This document shows, piece after piece, positions 1-12,110 of a stretch of DNA of 64,000 nucleotides. Source of the DNA: Lucifuga dentata (Eukaryota > Chordata > Actinopteri > Ophidiiformes > Bythitidae); NCBI GenBank assembly GCA_014773175.1, contig VXCM01000318.1, forward strand, positions 30,001-94,000, given 5' to 3'. Each line of letters begins with the position of its first letter. Positions within the stretch are counted from its first letter, which is position 1. The notes below the pieces were generated by a model, which was given only the letters and a program-made list of their open reading frames with translations, did not search any database and was not told the DNA's origin. A program made the position numbers and the translations under genes.

Positions 1-37
1 CTATCCAAAACTTGAGTCATACCCCACTCTGAGGTCA

Positions 38-38
<1 letters not shown>

Positions 39-92
<54 letters not shown>

Positions 93-96
93 ACAC
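39..96. repeat. (CA)n microsatellite
   Basis: A dinucleotide run of about 58 bp lies in the snd1 intron, with one interruption near 88. Confidence 0.95.
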
Positions 97-544
97 TGTG
101 TGGCTCCATTGCATGCTGGGAAATCCCATGCAGGCTGGTGATCAGGTGCGAGTGACTTGGTGACGCGTGCGATGCAAGTGCATGCATGTGAATAGAAACA
201 TGCGCAAAGAGATGCAATGCTTTCGTCATTAGAGAATGGAGCGACGGGGGAGTTCTGCTTCTTGTCTTTAATATGAAAAAGAAAAAAAAGCGATACATTC
301 AGCTGTAGTCTGCTTCAGTTGTGAGCTCTAATGGGAGAACAAACGAGCCGGCACTGTATTTGTACCAAAAGTGTCAGTTGAAAGGACAAATAAGACCAGT
401 TAGCCTGCCACACTGACAGACAAACAAGAGGCGCTCCATTTATTTTCTGTGCATTCTGCCTGAATGAATGAAATCGTGCACAGTTCTGTGTTATGTAGCT
501 TTAAAGCGATATAATATGACAACAGCGCAAGATTCAGAGGCTTG

Positions 545-547
<3 letters not shown>

Positions 548-595
<48 letters not shown>

Positions 596-602
596 GCACG
601 CA
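548..602. repeat. (CA)n microsatellite beside snd1 splice donor
   Basis: The CA run with a few interruptions (ATAC, CG) ends about 11 bp from the donor of exon 614-683. On the snd1 strand it is a (TG)n tract just downstream of the donor. Confidence 0.95.
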
Positions 603-613
603 CAGATACTCAC

Positions 614-683
614 ATTGCCATAGTCAATGTAGAACACATGAACCTTTGCCGGTGACTCAACTTTCTCCACTCTGGCTCTGTAC
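614..683 (-). CDS. snd1: snd1 coding exon, Tudor domain core (4th snd1 exon in window)
   Basis: SND1 (Tudor-SN, p100) is a multi-domain RNA-binding protein and nuclease of RISC, splicing and transcription complexes. This 70-bp exon is read on the minus strand. It starts with one base that completes the Trp codon split by the preceding intron, then encodes 23 residues beginning [10 protein letters not shown] and ending FYIDYGN. The acceptor is TGCTGCAG and the donor is GTGAGT directly after the AAT codon, so it ends in phase 0. It carries four of the five Tudor-cage positions known from human SND1: the Tyr of WYRA, both Tyr of FYIDYGN, and the Asn. Because 70 is not divisible by 3, skipping this exon would shift the frame and remove the cage. 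A (CT)n tract lies just upstream and a (TG)n tract just downstream on the transcribed strand. The next exon lies outside the window. Confidence 0.96.
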
Positions 684-694
684 CTGCAGCAGCA

Positions 695-697
<3 letters not shown>

Positions 698-729
<32 letters not shown>
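698..729. repeat. (GA)n microsatellite beside snd1 splice acceptor
   Basis: A 32-bp GA run, which is (TC)n on the snd1 strand, ends about 14 nt from the acceptor of exon 614-683 and serves as its pyrimidine tract. Confidence 0.95.
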
Positions 730-731
<2 letters not shown>

Positions 732-1639
732 CAGAAATGAAGACAGAAGGGACAAGAAGAAAAGGAGATGAGTAAATGATTCTGTGCTTATTTCCCTGGG
801 GAGGAGGTGTTGGAGGATGTGTCTGTTGTGATCAGCAGAGAGGAGCAGAGAGGAGGAGCAGGCAGGAGATGCGAGGAGGACAGAACGGATCTATCAGGAC
901 ATGACAGGCCTGTGGAAATTGCACAGAGGCCTCCTTGCAATAAAATGCGCTGAAAAAAACCTATCACAAAACCAGCGTTTTTTTTTTTTTGTGCCTTGTG
1001 ATCTTGGAGCGTAATTTGCATGTAGCAACACTAGGATGTGTGTGTGTGTCGGTGTGAATTTTACAACATGCATCCCAATAAAAGTATTTAGCAGATTTAG
1101 CAGTTTAGCACGGCTCCTCCAGTTGGATTGCGTGCGATGTTAATTTTGAAGCCTCGCGTACTCCAGCTGGATGTGAACCAGCTGGAGTAGTCAAACCTTT
1201 TTGTAAAATCACACAGAGGCGACAGAAGAGTGTTTTTCATCACGTTAGCGCAAGATAAGAAGTGAGACGTGCGAGGAGGCGCCTCTCTTCATCTGCCCGT
1301 CATTCCTGACTCTCCGCTCAGACAAAACAAACGAGAGGCATCGACGAAGTGGCCGAGATCCAGAGACAGCATGAGAAAGCCGATGTTCCAAATAATTAGG
1401 CCCACACGGACAAACAGAAAGACGAGAGAACAAAGTTAAAACTGCATAAGTCATTAACTGGAAGAAAAGCAAGAGCGCAGAGAGCGAGAGATGGAGAGCG
1501 AGAGACAAAGTGACTGATGAATGGAGAGTTTTTCCATCTATTCAGCGCCAGTCTCTGGTGTTCTAACAGGGTCTTGAAAGCTGACGAATTTCTAATTAGC
1601 TCACTAATAGAGCCGGCCGGTATTCCGCGTGTATGACAG

Positions 1640-1671
1640 AAAAAAAAAAAAAAAAAAAANAAAAAAAAAAA
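1640..1671. repeat. Poly(A) tract with N
   Basis: This A homopolymer is interrupted by the single N at 1660, so its true length is unknown. Confidence 0.9.
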
Positions 1672-1757
1672 CCCTCAAACATTTACAACCTGGAGTAGCA
1701 TTATTGTCTTTCTGTTAAAAGTAACGATAAGACAGACTCCTATACAAACCGAAGGCT

Positions 1758-1782
1758 TGTGTGTGTGTGTGTGTGTGTGTGT
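1758..1782. repeat. (TG)n microsatellite
   Basis: A TG run of about 25 bp in the snd1 intron. Confidence 0.9.
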
Positions 1783-2473
1783 ATAGAACAGATGGTCTGT
1801 TTAAAATGCACACTGACTTGTACTTGGTTGTGGGGCAGAAAAGAAAGATTTTAAGTTTTGCCCCCAAAAAAGTGGAGAGAAAGAAAGCGAGCAGAACACC
1901 TGTGCAGGAAGAACATTTTGGTTCACCTCCTTGACAAGTTATCATGTTTCTGCACACACACGCACACACACACAACATGCACAGGTGTACACACACACAC
2001 TCTAGACTCCACACCGGATGTTGGAAATTTACAGATGGTCATGGGGACAGATAGAAGTCACAGTGATCGAGGGAGGTAGGGAGAAAGTGTGTGTGTTGTG
2101 CGTGTGTGTGTGTGCCTACTGTCAAACTACTGCTGATTCTAACGGTTCAAAGCAGTGGCAGCGAGCTAATTACACCCTGGGGGTGGCTGCAGTTAACGCA
2201 TCACAGGCTTAAATAGAGACAAGGCAAAAATAAAATGCTCGCTTTTTGTCTGAAAAAAGAAACATACAAACATGAAACCGTGTTATGGAAATGGCAGCTC
2301 ATCTCACCGGCATAAAACTGTATATTGTGTGATTGGTTTATCCTGGATCCAAGAAGGCAGTCAAATGTGTGGCTGTGTGTGGTTAAATCATATTTGTTTA
2401 GATGTTTGCTGATGGTCGGCACGGTTATTAGGCTTAAATTTAGCGACAGAGCAGCTTACTAAAAGATTCATTT

Positions 2474-3030
2474 AAAGGACCATACCATCCGTTTTGCATG
2501 TTTGAGCCTAATATATTCAATTACTGACAATCATTTTCCAAAGCATACTACTGGAACAGTGAATTAAAAATGTTTTTCCTACCTTCCAGACCGCCATTGG
2601 TTTCAGTTCATTCTGCTATTAAAATCAACTTGTTGGTACTTTAAATGCTCTTGGGATAGGTGATCCATCATCACCAACAAGACATGTATTCAGGAGTTTT
2701 TCGAAGTTTCATAATTTTAGTGTATAAGCACAATAAAAAGCGTGGAGTGAATGTATGCCTCCACCAGGGAATATAGTCCCAAAAGAAGACCTGCATTTAT
2801 GGAAAAATTTAAAGGACCGTGACTTCATAAGGCTATGTAACTATTAGCAGGTGAAACATTGATTTTTAAGGTGGGTGTATTGCTTGAATATTTTATTTTG
2901 AAAGATTAAGAGATTTTGCAAAATATCAGGAAAGCTGAAATATGGTTTTATCCTTTGGGAAATGGTTGTCAGTAACGTAACATGGATGAAAATTGAATAT
3001 ATTAGGCTCAGACATGCGCGATGGTCCTTT
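2474..3030. mobile_element. Inverted-repeat (MITE-like) element next to an snd1 exon
   Basis: The left arm (2474-2547) and the reverse complement of the right arm (2945-3030) share AAAGGACCAT, GCATGT, TGAGCCTAATATATTCAATT and ACTGACAA in the same order, with small indels. The roughly 400-bp interior is non-coding. Ends of this kind mark a non-autonomous DNA transposon or a foldback element. A target-site duplication is not clear. The right end lies 35 bp from the donor of snd1 exon 3066-3189. Confidence 0.7.
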
Positions 3031-3065
3031 CATGCCTGTAAATATCAGAATTAAAATATGCGTAC

Positions 3066-3189
3066 CATTCACCATCAGCGAACTTGGCTATGCAGTAATC
3101 CCCTCGGCGTGCAGCGTAGGATCCTTCCACAGGCGGTTGGGCGGCGATCTCTGCCCTCATGGTCTCCATCAGACTCTCCAATTGGCCTC
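3066..3189 (-). CDS. snd1: snd1 coding exon, linker and start of Tudor domain (3rd snd1 exon in window)
   Basis: This minus-strand exon of 124 bp has acceptor CTGTCAG and donor GTACGC. It enters in phase 1 (two bases complete a Gly codon) and leaves in phase 2 (TG of a Trp codon), matching both neighbours. The translation contains [14 protein letters not shown], then [19 protein letters not shown] and ADGEW, which aligns without gaps to the segment before and within the Tudor domain of human SND1 as I recall it. The Phe of IAKF is the first aromatic-cage residue. The exon therefore supplies the alpha-helical linker from the split SN5 half and the first Tudor beta strands. On the transcribed strand a (GAG)n repeat lies about 45 nt upstream of the acceptor, and an inverted-repeat element begins 35 nt beyond the donor. 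Confidence 0.97.
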
Positions 3190-3235
3190 CTGACAGAGAC
3201 GGGAGAGAACACGAGACATGAGATGTAGAAATCCA

Positions 3236-3259
3236 CTCCTCCTCCTCCTCCTCCTCCTC
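3236..3259. repeat. (CTC)n trinucleotide repeat
   Basis: Eight CTC units lie about 45 bp from the acceptor of snd1 exon 3066-3189. On the snd1 transcript this is (GAG)n. Confidence 0.93.
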
Positions 3260-4689
3260 ATTTTATTCATTCTCAGACATCACCACAGATAGCTTTTACT
3301 GTTTATTTTACTGTTTATTTTTTTTGCTCCTTTGGCTTAATTTTAGTTGTTTTAAAACACAAGTTATGAGGAAAAGGTGAAGAAAAACGTCAGAATTTTA
3401 GGTGTGACTGTGTAAAATTTGACTTTAAATTCCTTTTAATTTTCAATCTAAACCAGATGGAAGCAATTGGCTCTGGTTTGCTTGAGTGGAAAGTGATCGA
3501 CAAGAGCACATTCTAATGTAATTTCATAAAACTAACAAACAAAAGCACATTGTGCCTCGGTGGAGTTCTTAAATGGATGCATCATTATGGAAAGATAAAT
3601 ACAGCAGAAGTTTACCCGTCAATATTAAAATTCTGACGCAGCTCTGCTAAACATGCCTGCTTCTTCTTGTTTACAGGCTTTGACAGAGCGTGTCCACAGC
3701 CACTTTTTATAAATAAACTGGAGTGAAGGAGCTGAAGCGATTTGGTAAAACAAACGAAGACACTCGGCACATGTGAAACCTTATTATGAAATATACCTTA
3801 ACATTAATGTTTATCAGTAGATTACCTCTTATACCTTGCGTTGGAAAATGCAAAAAATGTTACGTAACTTTATTTTATTACAAGCCCCCTGTCTTAGAGA
3901 AGCTCCTGTAATCTTTAGTTCAAATGGACATTCATGGCCTTGATTAATATCCACAAATAATGTAATAATAAGAACAATAATCATACAATACGAATAATAC
4001 AAATCCATGCTGGCAGAGTGCAATGCAGATAAAGAAGGGACAAAGTCAACGCTCATCTTTCTTTAACCATATAACTAATGGTATGCCAGAACCAATCAGC
4101 TTCTAACCCGTGTTCCCAGCATCGGCCCTCAGAGACTTGGACCAGAAACACAGTGCCCACAAAGGAAATCTCATCTGTGTTTTCTGTAGCCGTTAGCTCA
4201 TTAGCACCACGCAGCTTATGCTGTTTTGACCCTGCTGGAGAAATACAGTTTTGAGTAAAGCGAGCCAGCTCTCCCAGCGGGCCTTTATGGCCTATCAAGC
4301 CATTATATCATGCGCTGCAGACCTATTATGGTGGATTCAAGGCGAGAATGTGGCTGTCGATATGGTGGGAGTTGGAGAAATCAGATAGTGAATCAGAGCT
4401 GTGTGGACTTGATGACTGCAGTAAGTGGCAGCCTGATTTCCAGCAAACACTTGCTGAGAGAAGCTGTTTGTGTGTGAAAGTGAGTGTGTTCCTAAAACAG
4501 TCACTCACTATTGTTTGTGCAATAAATAGCTTTTTTTTTTTTTGTGTATAAAATGAAATATTGATATCATGTTATATCATATAATATCATAATATCATAT
4601 AAATAATCCAGCGCCTCTTAAATCCCCCCCCAATCTCACACACACGTGACACCGCAACGCAGTAACTAGCTAGCTAGCTAGCTAACACC

Positions 4690-5353
4690 ACAGTGTGTGG
4701 CTAGTACTACCGCACAAAATCATGTGGGAGGAGATGACAGGCAAGAGCGAGACAATCTACCCTAAACCGAAAAAAGTTAGCTCCCCAGTGTGGGAGTTTT
4801 TTTTTTTTTTTTTTNTTTTTTTTTTTTTTTTTGATTCTGTAAAAAAGACAGGGTGCTGGTAGACGCCCCACTCTGCAGGAAAGGCTAATCAACAGCAACG
4901 GTCAACCTGTCACTTTCACCTCCATCATCTTGCAGATTTCCCTAAGGTAGAGACAGGAAGTAGCAGTTAAGCCCTGAAACAGGAAATGTTCCATGAAGGT
5001 CTTAGTTGTATGGTTAAAGCTAAGTTAACATGGCGTTGGACTTGACAGGATTTTCTCTCTCCTGGTTATTTGTTAGATTTGTGAATCTTTTATCAGGTCA
5101 TCTGGTTCCTTTACTTTTAAGTGGAATTGCTCTTTTTGTAGCTTTTGTACATTTATGGTTACAGACTCTCTCACCTCCCTATTTTGAGTCTAATTCATTT
5201 GCCAAAAAAGAGACAAAACTCACAACAAAGATGAATATGACTGATAGCATTATTTATTTTTTCAAATTTTCTATAGATATCGCGATAATATCGTTATTGT
5301 GAATTCTTTTGGCCACAATAATCATATAGTGAAAATCTGATATGACAGCCCTG
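4690..5353 (+). mobile_element. Degenerate hAT-like transposon remnant
   Basis: At about 4774-4800 the plus strand reads KVSSPVWEFF, resembling the start of a BED zinc finger in hAT transposases. It is interrupted by an N-containing poly(T) tract, followed by stops and shifts. The right end has GATATCGCGATAATATCG-type sequence, GGCCACAATAATC, and terminates GACAGCCCTG, as in common fish hAT ends. The left terminus and target-site duplication were not located. No functional transposase remains. Confidence 0.5.
4797..4832. repeat. Poly(T) tract with N
   Basis: This T homopolymer, broken by N at 4815, lies inside the hAT-like remnant. Its length is unreliable. Confidence 0.9.
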
Positions 5354-5805
5354 TACATATGTACATACACGTTGGCGAGGGGGACACACGAAGTGCAGAA
5401 ATGAAAATTTTTTTAGCCAAAGGGCTCCATTTCCAGCACTTTTCTGCTGCAGGGTGGGTAGGAAGTCCAGGGTCATGGATAATGAAACATATCTAATCGC
5501 TCAAATGCACATTTCATACAACAGGACAGCACGGAGCCAAGAGTGAAATCTTAAACGACATAAACAGTGTTTGGACAGAGTGCATAATGTTTCCTCTGAT
5601 GCAGCTGCATAATGTACGTGCACAGCAGCTGTCAGCTGTGCTGTCGCTGCAGTGTGTTTAGTGTTTACGTGCAACTTTTAGCAGAAGACATCAGTCAACC
5701 TTTGGCAGCACCAGATTTTAGTTTTTGTTTTTAGGGTCGGCTCAGTCTGTACTCCTTCAGCAAGTGAAGATGATGATGTAAACAAAGAGGACCAACGCAG
5801 GAGAG

Positions 5806-5807
<2 letters not shown>

Positions 5808-5841
<34 letters not shown>
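5808..5841. repeat. (TG)n microsatellite
   Basis: A 34-bp TG run in the snd1 intron. Confidence 0.93.
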
Positions 5842-5843
<2 letters not shown>

Positions 5844-6425
5844 TGAATGAGTGAGTAAAACCATCCTGTTCTGCTTATGCTGCATGTAAATCAAACAAAC
5901 AGCTTGGAGGCAGGCAGCAGTACAGCACAACCTCACCCCTCAATACACACGTCTTCATTTCCTTCCTGCTGCTGTGACTCGTTATGATCAACATATATTA
6001 CTTCTCTCTGTCAAAACATTTAATTAGCGTACAGGTATGCCCTTTTCTAAAGATTTATCTGTGATGAAACCGCCCACCAGCTGCCAACTCACACAGGACA
6101 AGACACCTTCATTAGCGTGATGTCAGACAGCAAGTTTTCACGTGAGGGGGAGGATGAAGATACTAGCATCTCTGTTAAAGAGGACAGCATGGAGAGTGTG
6201 GAGTAAAGCCTTTGAGGTGAAGGGTGGGGGAAGGGCGCCATCTCCAAGCACCTCATTGGCCACCCGGTGCTACACCAACTGCTGATGAATATAGTGAGGG
6301 GAGCAGGAATATTAATACACACATCCGTACACAACAAACAGACGCGTCCACGGCGTTTTGTAGAGAAAGCAGTTTTTGTAAAATATGTCAGATGAATTGC
6401 TTCCTGAACCCATTGTCTCATCTCT

Positions 6426-6453
<28 letters not shown>
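6426..6453. repeat. (CA)n microsatellite
   Basis: A 28-bp CA run in the snd1 intron. Confidence 0.93.
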
Positions 6454-6456
<3 letters not shown>

Positions 6457-9400
6457 ATAGTGCAGTTACATCGTTGCGCTGCAGCTTTGCCACAGCAGGT
6501 TGGTGCAGAGTGAGCGGAATGGCATCAGGCTGCAAACGTCAGAGCCAGCCACCTCCTTGATTTATTAATCTAATTTAAAAAAGTTAGTGTGTGCCTTCTT
6601 TGCTTCTCACAGCAACGTGCGAGAGTGTGCTTTTCTGTGTGTGTGCGCACGCGCAAGTTTACACAGACTCATAAATGTGTTCGCTTTCCTCCGCTGTTCC
6701 ACTTTGTGTTCACGTGGAACTTCATAAATGACACGAGGTTTAAGAAATTCCTTCCAGCTATAACCACACATGAAGCCTTAATGGATGGAACATCCAGATC
6801 GACACCATGGCAACCAGCATCCTGCCTGAGCAGATTAAAAGTTGCATTGAAGTCTGGCTCAGCTTATTAAGAGTGATTTTATTTCTTCCTAAACTAATTC
6901 CTCTGGTCTGACTGTGAGGCGATAAAACAAAACCTGAACTGGGCGTCTTCGTGTGTAACTACTCCATGTGAGCTTGAGTTGGGCTCATAAAGTCAAAGGG
7001 CACTGACAGTACAATGTTATGGATCACCAAATTTAATGGGCTGATTTATGATCTGCTGTGACCTGCAGACACACTCCAGTTAATCACGCCTAGTCACTCT
7101 TACACAGTAAATCTGTGTCATTCTGACCACTACTGCTGGTTTGTTATATTGTCGTCTTCTTTTTTGTAATTGAAATTACATGAGTTGACTGTATTAATTA
7201 TTTTTAAATGTGTCAGTTTATTCTCTGTGATTCATCATTTACAGCTTGATTTATGATTATATCAACAGTTCTACCTATTGGACATGCTGGAGGGATTTTA
7301 TCTCTCAGATGGCCTGAGAGCCCTCTGGGGTCCTCTAGGAGGCAGTGGAGGAAGTGAGGAAATTTGGGTTTCTTTGCTCTTCAAGTTGCAATCCCGACGA
7401 AGATGATGGATGGATGGATGCAACCAACAATTCACAATGACAGAGTTAATTACGAGTTACTTTTAAGTTGAGGATTCAAACTTGCTTGCACTTTTCACAG
7501 CGATTATTGGGAACACGTAGATGCCCGACTGCATATTTTACTCTCATATCGATTATTATTCTAATTTTAACTCCAGTCCACTCACAAATACACACTGACA
7601 GCTACAGTTCCCTCCTTGTCTCAAGTGGTATCTTGATAGAATAGCAAACTGACAACTAAAATCTTTTAATGTGTACACACACTGTCCCTGTGCGTGTGTA
7701 TGGTTGTGTATGCAGGCTGCAAAGAGTATCTGATTTAATATGAGGAGTGCACCTCATGAATTATCAGTTACCCACTGGCATTTGCAGGTCTAATTTGCTG
7801 TGTGGGCATCATGGGGCAGGGTGACCTGAAATCAGAGCTATAAATTTAGTTCTACATCATCCATGTGTGCAGATTTTTATCTGAGTTAATGACTGTGTAG
7901 AGAGGCAATAATTAGGAAATTTAGTGTTATGCACAACACAAATATACAGAAAATTAAGCCATGTGCAAGGAATCACACACCGGTGAACATAATAGAAGAC
8001 ATTACTTTGGCTTCGGTCAGCGTGTAAGGATACCAAAATAAGCTTTCATTCAGCTGAATGAAATGTTGAATATTGCATGCAGAAGCGGTAAAGCGTGGCA
8101 TGCAGCCATTTCGAAGAGAGCCAAAGCGATGATCCAAAAAACAGCCAAACCACTGACTGTGTCTAATCCTGGCCAATTTCTCTCCGTCTGTACCTCTTTA
8201 TTCCTCTGCTGGTTTTTTCTCCCTCATTCTGTAATTTGTTTATGCACCATTATAGCTGCAGCTGTTTGTAAATCATATGTAATTACATTGTAAATGCCCA
8301 CTGTAGAGTGAGGGAGTGATTAGGTTTAAACAAAAGGATAGAAAGTGCGTGGAGAGAAAGAGAGAAAGAGAGAGAGAACAATTTTATAGGTTGATTATGA
8401 TCATATTTGATTACAGTGTGGCACATGCTGTCTGAGCACAGACGAGATGGAAAACAAAAAGCCAATGAAAACAATGAATCGTGCCTTTTCACTATGCATC
8501 CCACGGCAGAACTGAATCCTATTAAGCTGTTTACAAAAGCCATTAAATGTGAGAAGGGTAAATAATCACAATGTGACGGTAGTAGAGACCAAGAGAGCAG
8601 TGGCTGTTGATGAAAACATTCTCGATTCCTAGCTTGCAGGAATAAAGAGACGGTGGAGTGTGAAAAAAAATGAAACGTAACGAGGAAACACGACACATTA
8701 ACAAAAAGAGGAAAGCAACATCTAGAAGCGACACACAAACGCAAAACTATTACATCAAGATTCTATGTTCGAGCCATTTCGAAAGCTTTGGTCTCTGACA
8801 TAGGTCTGCAACATTTTAATGTCGCATGCAGGGCTGGTGTCATTCAACCAAGGTCGTAAAATAACTGGAAGGTTAAATGCAATCACTGGACCACTTAACC
8901 TCGCCGAAAGAAAGTCAAGTAGTGTCAGACTCGCCCTGAACCCTGGTGAGGAGGAGCGTCGTGACACCATGTCAGGGAAAACCTGGAAATTCAAGTTTAA
9001 CCCCCATAGCTGTGTCGGTCAGAAAGAGGCAGACCTACAGGAAGCAGAGCTAAAAGCTATTCTCACTCAGGGATGTTTGTCCACTCTGTGGAGACAGACT
9101 GACAGGATGGAGCTAAAACAAGAGAAGGCCCATTTACTCGTCTTCTTGACTGATGTGTCGAGTGGCGTCAGCGTCTGCCGAGCATTAAAGGAGCACACTA
9201 TAAAAACAAAAGATCACCCTGCTTGACTAATGTTGCTCCACTCCCGCTGGAGAGTGATATGGATTATATCTCGTGCTGTACTCCACCATCACCAATTACC
9301 CTATTCCAATCCACCCTTCCCGGCAGTCTGGAGCCTTTTTACAGCAAATTATTGTTTCTGTAATTGGAAAAGCCATCACTGAAAAATCTAAACAGAGACA

Positions 9401-11803
9401 GCATCTGCAGCTCTCTTTTTCTATCAGTCCCTCCTATTCCTCTCCCAACCACCTGTCGAGCCTCACTGAGTGCTAGCTAATATGCTGTTATGCTTATGAG
9501 GTGTCCAAATATACTCACAATATGGTCTGTGCCACATTTGAGGTGGGGGAGCTGAGCCAGGCCAATTTTGAAGAGAACCCCTTTGGACCTTTAAGTGGCT
9601 CACCACTGTGAAAAGTGCCATTCAGCTTTAGGTAATAGGCCAAGAAGTTGACATTACTGCAAATCAAGCTTGGTAGGATAGTTCAGGATATGAATGAGGA
9701 CATTATTTCTGCATGAAAAACAAGCGCAGCCCACCTCAAACCGACAGGTGAGCTGACCTTTTAGAAGTTAAGTTGCGTATCTGATTTAATAATGAATGGC
9801 TTGGCGGGGGAGAGAGAAAGATCATCCGGGCAGCGCTCTGACCTCTAAATATTGCATCTGCTGCAGTGGCAGGAAGCTGGGAAAGTGAAAAACAGCAGTG
9901 TCGGCTGCTTCTTTTACTGCAACTCTCGTTCACTTGTTTACTTTGTTCAGTGTGAGTGTGAGACAGAATGCCACCACAGAACGACCTTATGCACGAGAAA
10001 CGTAAAAGCCAGATGGATAAAGATACACTGACCAAAAGACTTCTCACCTGTTCCACTGCCCCTGAATACACTTCTTTATCAGCACACTGGATTTCAAATC
10101 AAAAATTAATATAGATTTGAGGTTCAGACGGTCAGTTTTACTTTGACAGAGTTTCCATCCATATCAGGTGAATTACGAAGGAATCACAGAGCAGGAAGAC
10201 CTAGTCAATTTAACATAATCATAAATAAACTTGTCATTTTTAGTGTTTTGTTTGTCTTTATTGACTAAAGTCTGAGTCCTCCAAAGTAATACTTCTTTTG
10301 TTTCAAATACAGTAACACCATAAAGGTTCCTAGGATATATTCACACTGCATTGTTAAATAAATATTTAAAAAATATTACATTTACTTCCATTAATAATTA
10401 GGCACTGTTCAGCACAGAACAAAGTTGTTGTCACTTGGTTGCTTTAACATGACACTTAATTAGAAAGTCGCTGTTGCTCGCGTCATGTTTTTTCTGCGGT
10501 ACCTGAATGGCAGTACTTCTGTGGGAACTTAACTCGACTTCAGCATATGGATGCAGAGAGTTGAAAAGAAAAAACAAACAGAAGGCAGGGAGCTGTAATG
10601 CTGTAAGGGCACTACAGGGAGGCCATACCATCTGAAGATGTTTTAACGTGGGCCAGCATGCATTTAAGAGGAAACCCCTACTGTGACACTAAGAGACATA
10701 AAATAAATCAATATGAAAATTCTCCCTCAGCAGTACATACAACTGCCCATAAAAAGTAAGATAAGGCGGAACTTCAAACTAGTGGAATTCAGTTTCAAAG
10801 GCAGCAAAATAACAACATGTAGCCATAGAGAGAATCGCTTCCTGCTTGCCTCGCACCATCAGTAGTCCGGTCCAGCATCATTAGGTGATGAACAGCTGCT
10901 GTGTGTAAAAGGTAGAAGTGTGAATAATGTGGACGGAGTGGCACCTGGTTGGGGGGAACGACTCCACTCATTATGAGTCTGTATGGGTGCCAGGAAACAA
11001 GCACTAGACAGAATGTACCGCCAACTGCACTGCAGCTGAGGCTTGGGGGTAGTGAGAAAATGTGGGTTTGTTGGTCGAGGCGAGGCCTAAACAATCTCAT
11101 GCTATGGAAGTGACAATCGTACGAGGTCCAAACTGGAGAGACGCTGTTAACTAGGCAAAGGAAATCCTGTGGGGTTGCAGCCCAATGATTCAAGCCAAAA
11201 CAGCCAAAGCAGGGGGAAGCTAACAGGTCTGTGTGTTATAACTAACTCATGTACTGACATTAGGTGTGTGTGTGCGCGCAACATGCAGATATCAGGAGAG
11301 TGGTGATGATGGCCACATTAATGGCACGAGCATTTCAAGCCTGGCTGGTCCATGAGTGTATGAGAAAAGTAAGACTTTTCTACACTGTATAAGTTTTGCA
11401 ATTTGAAAATTTGAAGCAACTAGAAAATTATTAAAATATTCAGGTTCTAGTCATGATGGTTGTGCACCCATTAGACTTTCAGACTATATTTAGCAGGTTT
11501 TAATTATGTGGACTCTCCAGCATAGCGGCAAACAGAGAAGGATGTACAGTACAGAGTCACTTCCTCCCCTGTGCCTGGAGTGGCCTCTGTCTTTTACAGT
11601 GTCCAAGGTCACACAGATCCATGCAGGTCCCCCTCTGACAGTAATTACATATAGCCTCCGGAGGGAAAGCAACACACACAAAGAAAATAGGGAGAGATGG
11701 AGGTGGGAATGGAGGGAGAGACATGAAGGCAAAAACGCGAGACAATGAAAGATGAACAAACACAACAAATAAGTCCCTCAAGCTTCTCGCTGACTTATAG
11801 TAT

Positions 11804-11841
11804 AAAAAAAAAAAAAAAAAAANAAAAAAAAAAAAAAAAAA
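11804..11841. repeat. Poly(A) tract with N
   Basis: An A homopolymer with N at 11823; its length is unreliable. Confidence 0.9.
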
Positions 11842-12065
11842 CATTTGCAACTGGTAATTAATCACAGAGCAAAGCTTGGATCAGGAGGAAAAATATCTAT
11901 CTGCAAAGCCCACACTTAAGAGTAATTAAAAGTGGATAATTAAAATGGGGAAAAGGGTAAAATGCAGGGTAGTTTCAAGCCCCAGAGAATAAAAGAACAC
12001 AATATGCGTTTTCCCCCATTTTCCTTAGAAAGTACAGCGTAAAGATTATCTTATTGGCTTATTCA

Positions 12066-12070
<5 letters not shown>

Positions 12071-12110
<40 letters not shown>
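12071..12110. repeat. (TG)n microsatellite
   Basis: A perfect TG run of about 40 bp. Confidence 0.93.

Larger units (their letters stand above)
1..613 (-). other. snd1: snd1 intron, partial (downstream of the last exon in window)
   Basis: This is non-coding on both strands. It holds a (CA)n tract at 39-96, a second at 548-602 close to the splice donor of exon 614-683, and unremarkable sequence between them. The next snd1 exon, expected to continue after IDYGN, is not present here. Confidence 0.85.
684..3065 (-). other. snd1: snd1 intron between the two Tudor exons
   Basis: This 2.38-kb intron is phase 2. It contains a (GA)n tract at 698-729 next to the acceptor, a poly(A) tract with N at 1640-1671, a (TG)n tract at 1758-1782, scattered CA/TG patches near 1950-2110, and the inverted-repeat element at 2474-3030. 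I see no supported gene inside it. Confidence 0.9.

Noticed and set aside
1640..1671. Poly(A) tracts as tails of processed pseudogenes or retroposons
   Set aside because: No recognisable gene or SINE body precedes this or the other N-containing A/T tracts. They behave as homopolymer assembly breaks.
5030..5302. 90-codon hydrophobic open frame that might be a small membrane protein
   Set aside because: It lies inside the hAT-like remnant and extends into that element's characteristic AT-rich terminal sequence.
8283..8744. 153-codon minus-strand open frame
   Set aside because: No recognisable domain, Phe/Ser/Leu-rich composition expected of antisense A/G-rich DNA, and no splice or promoter context.
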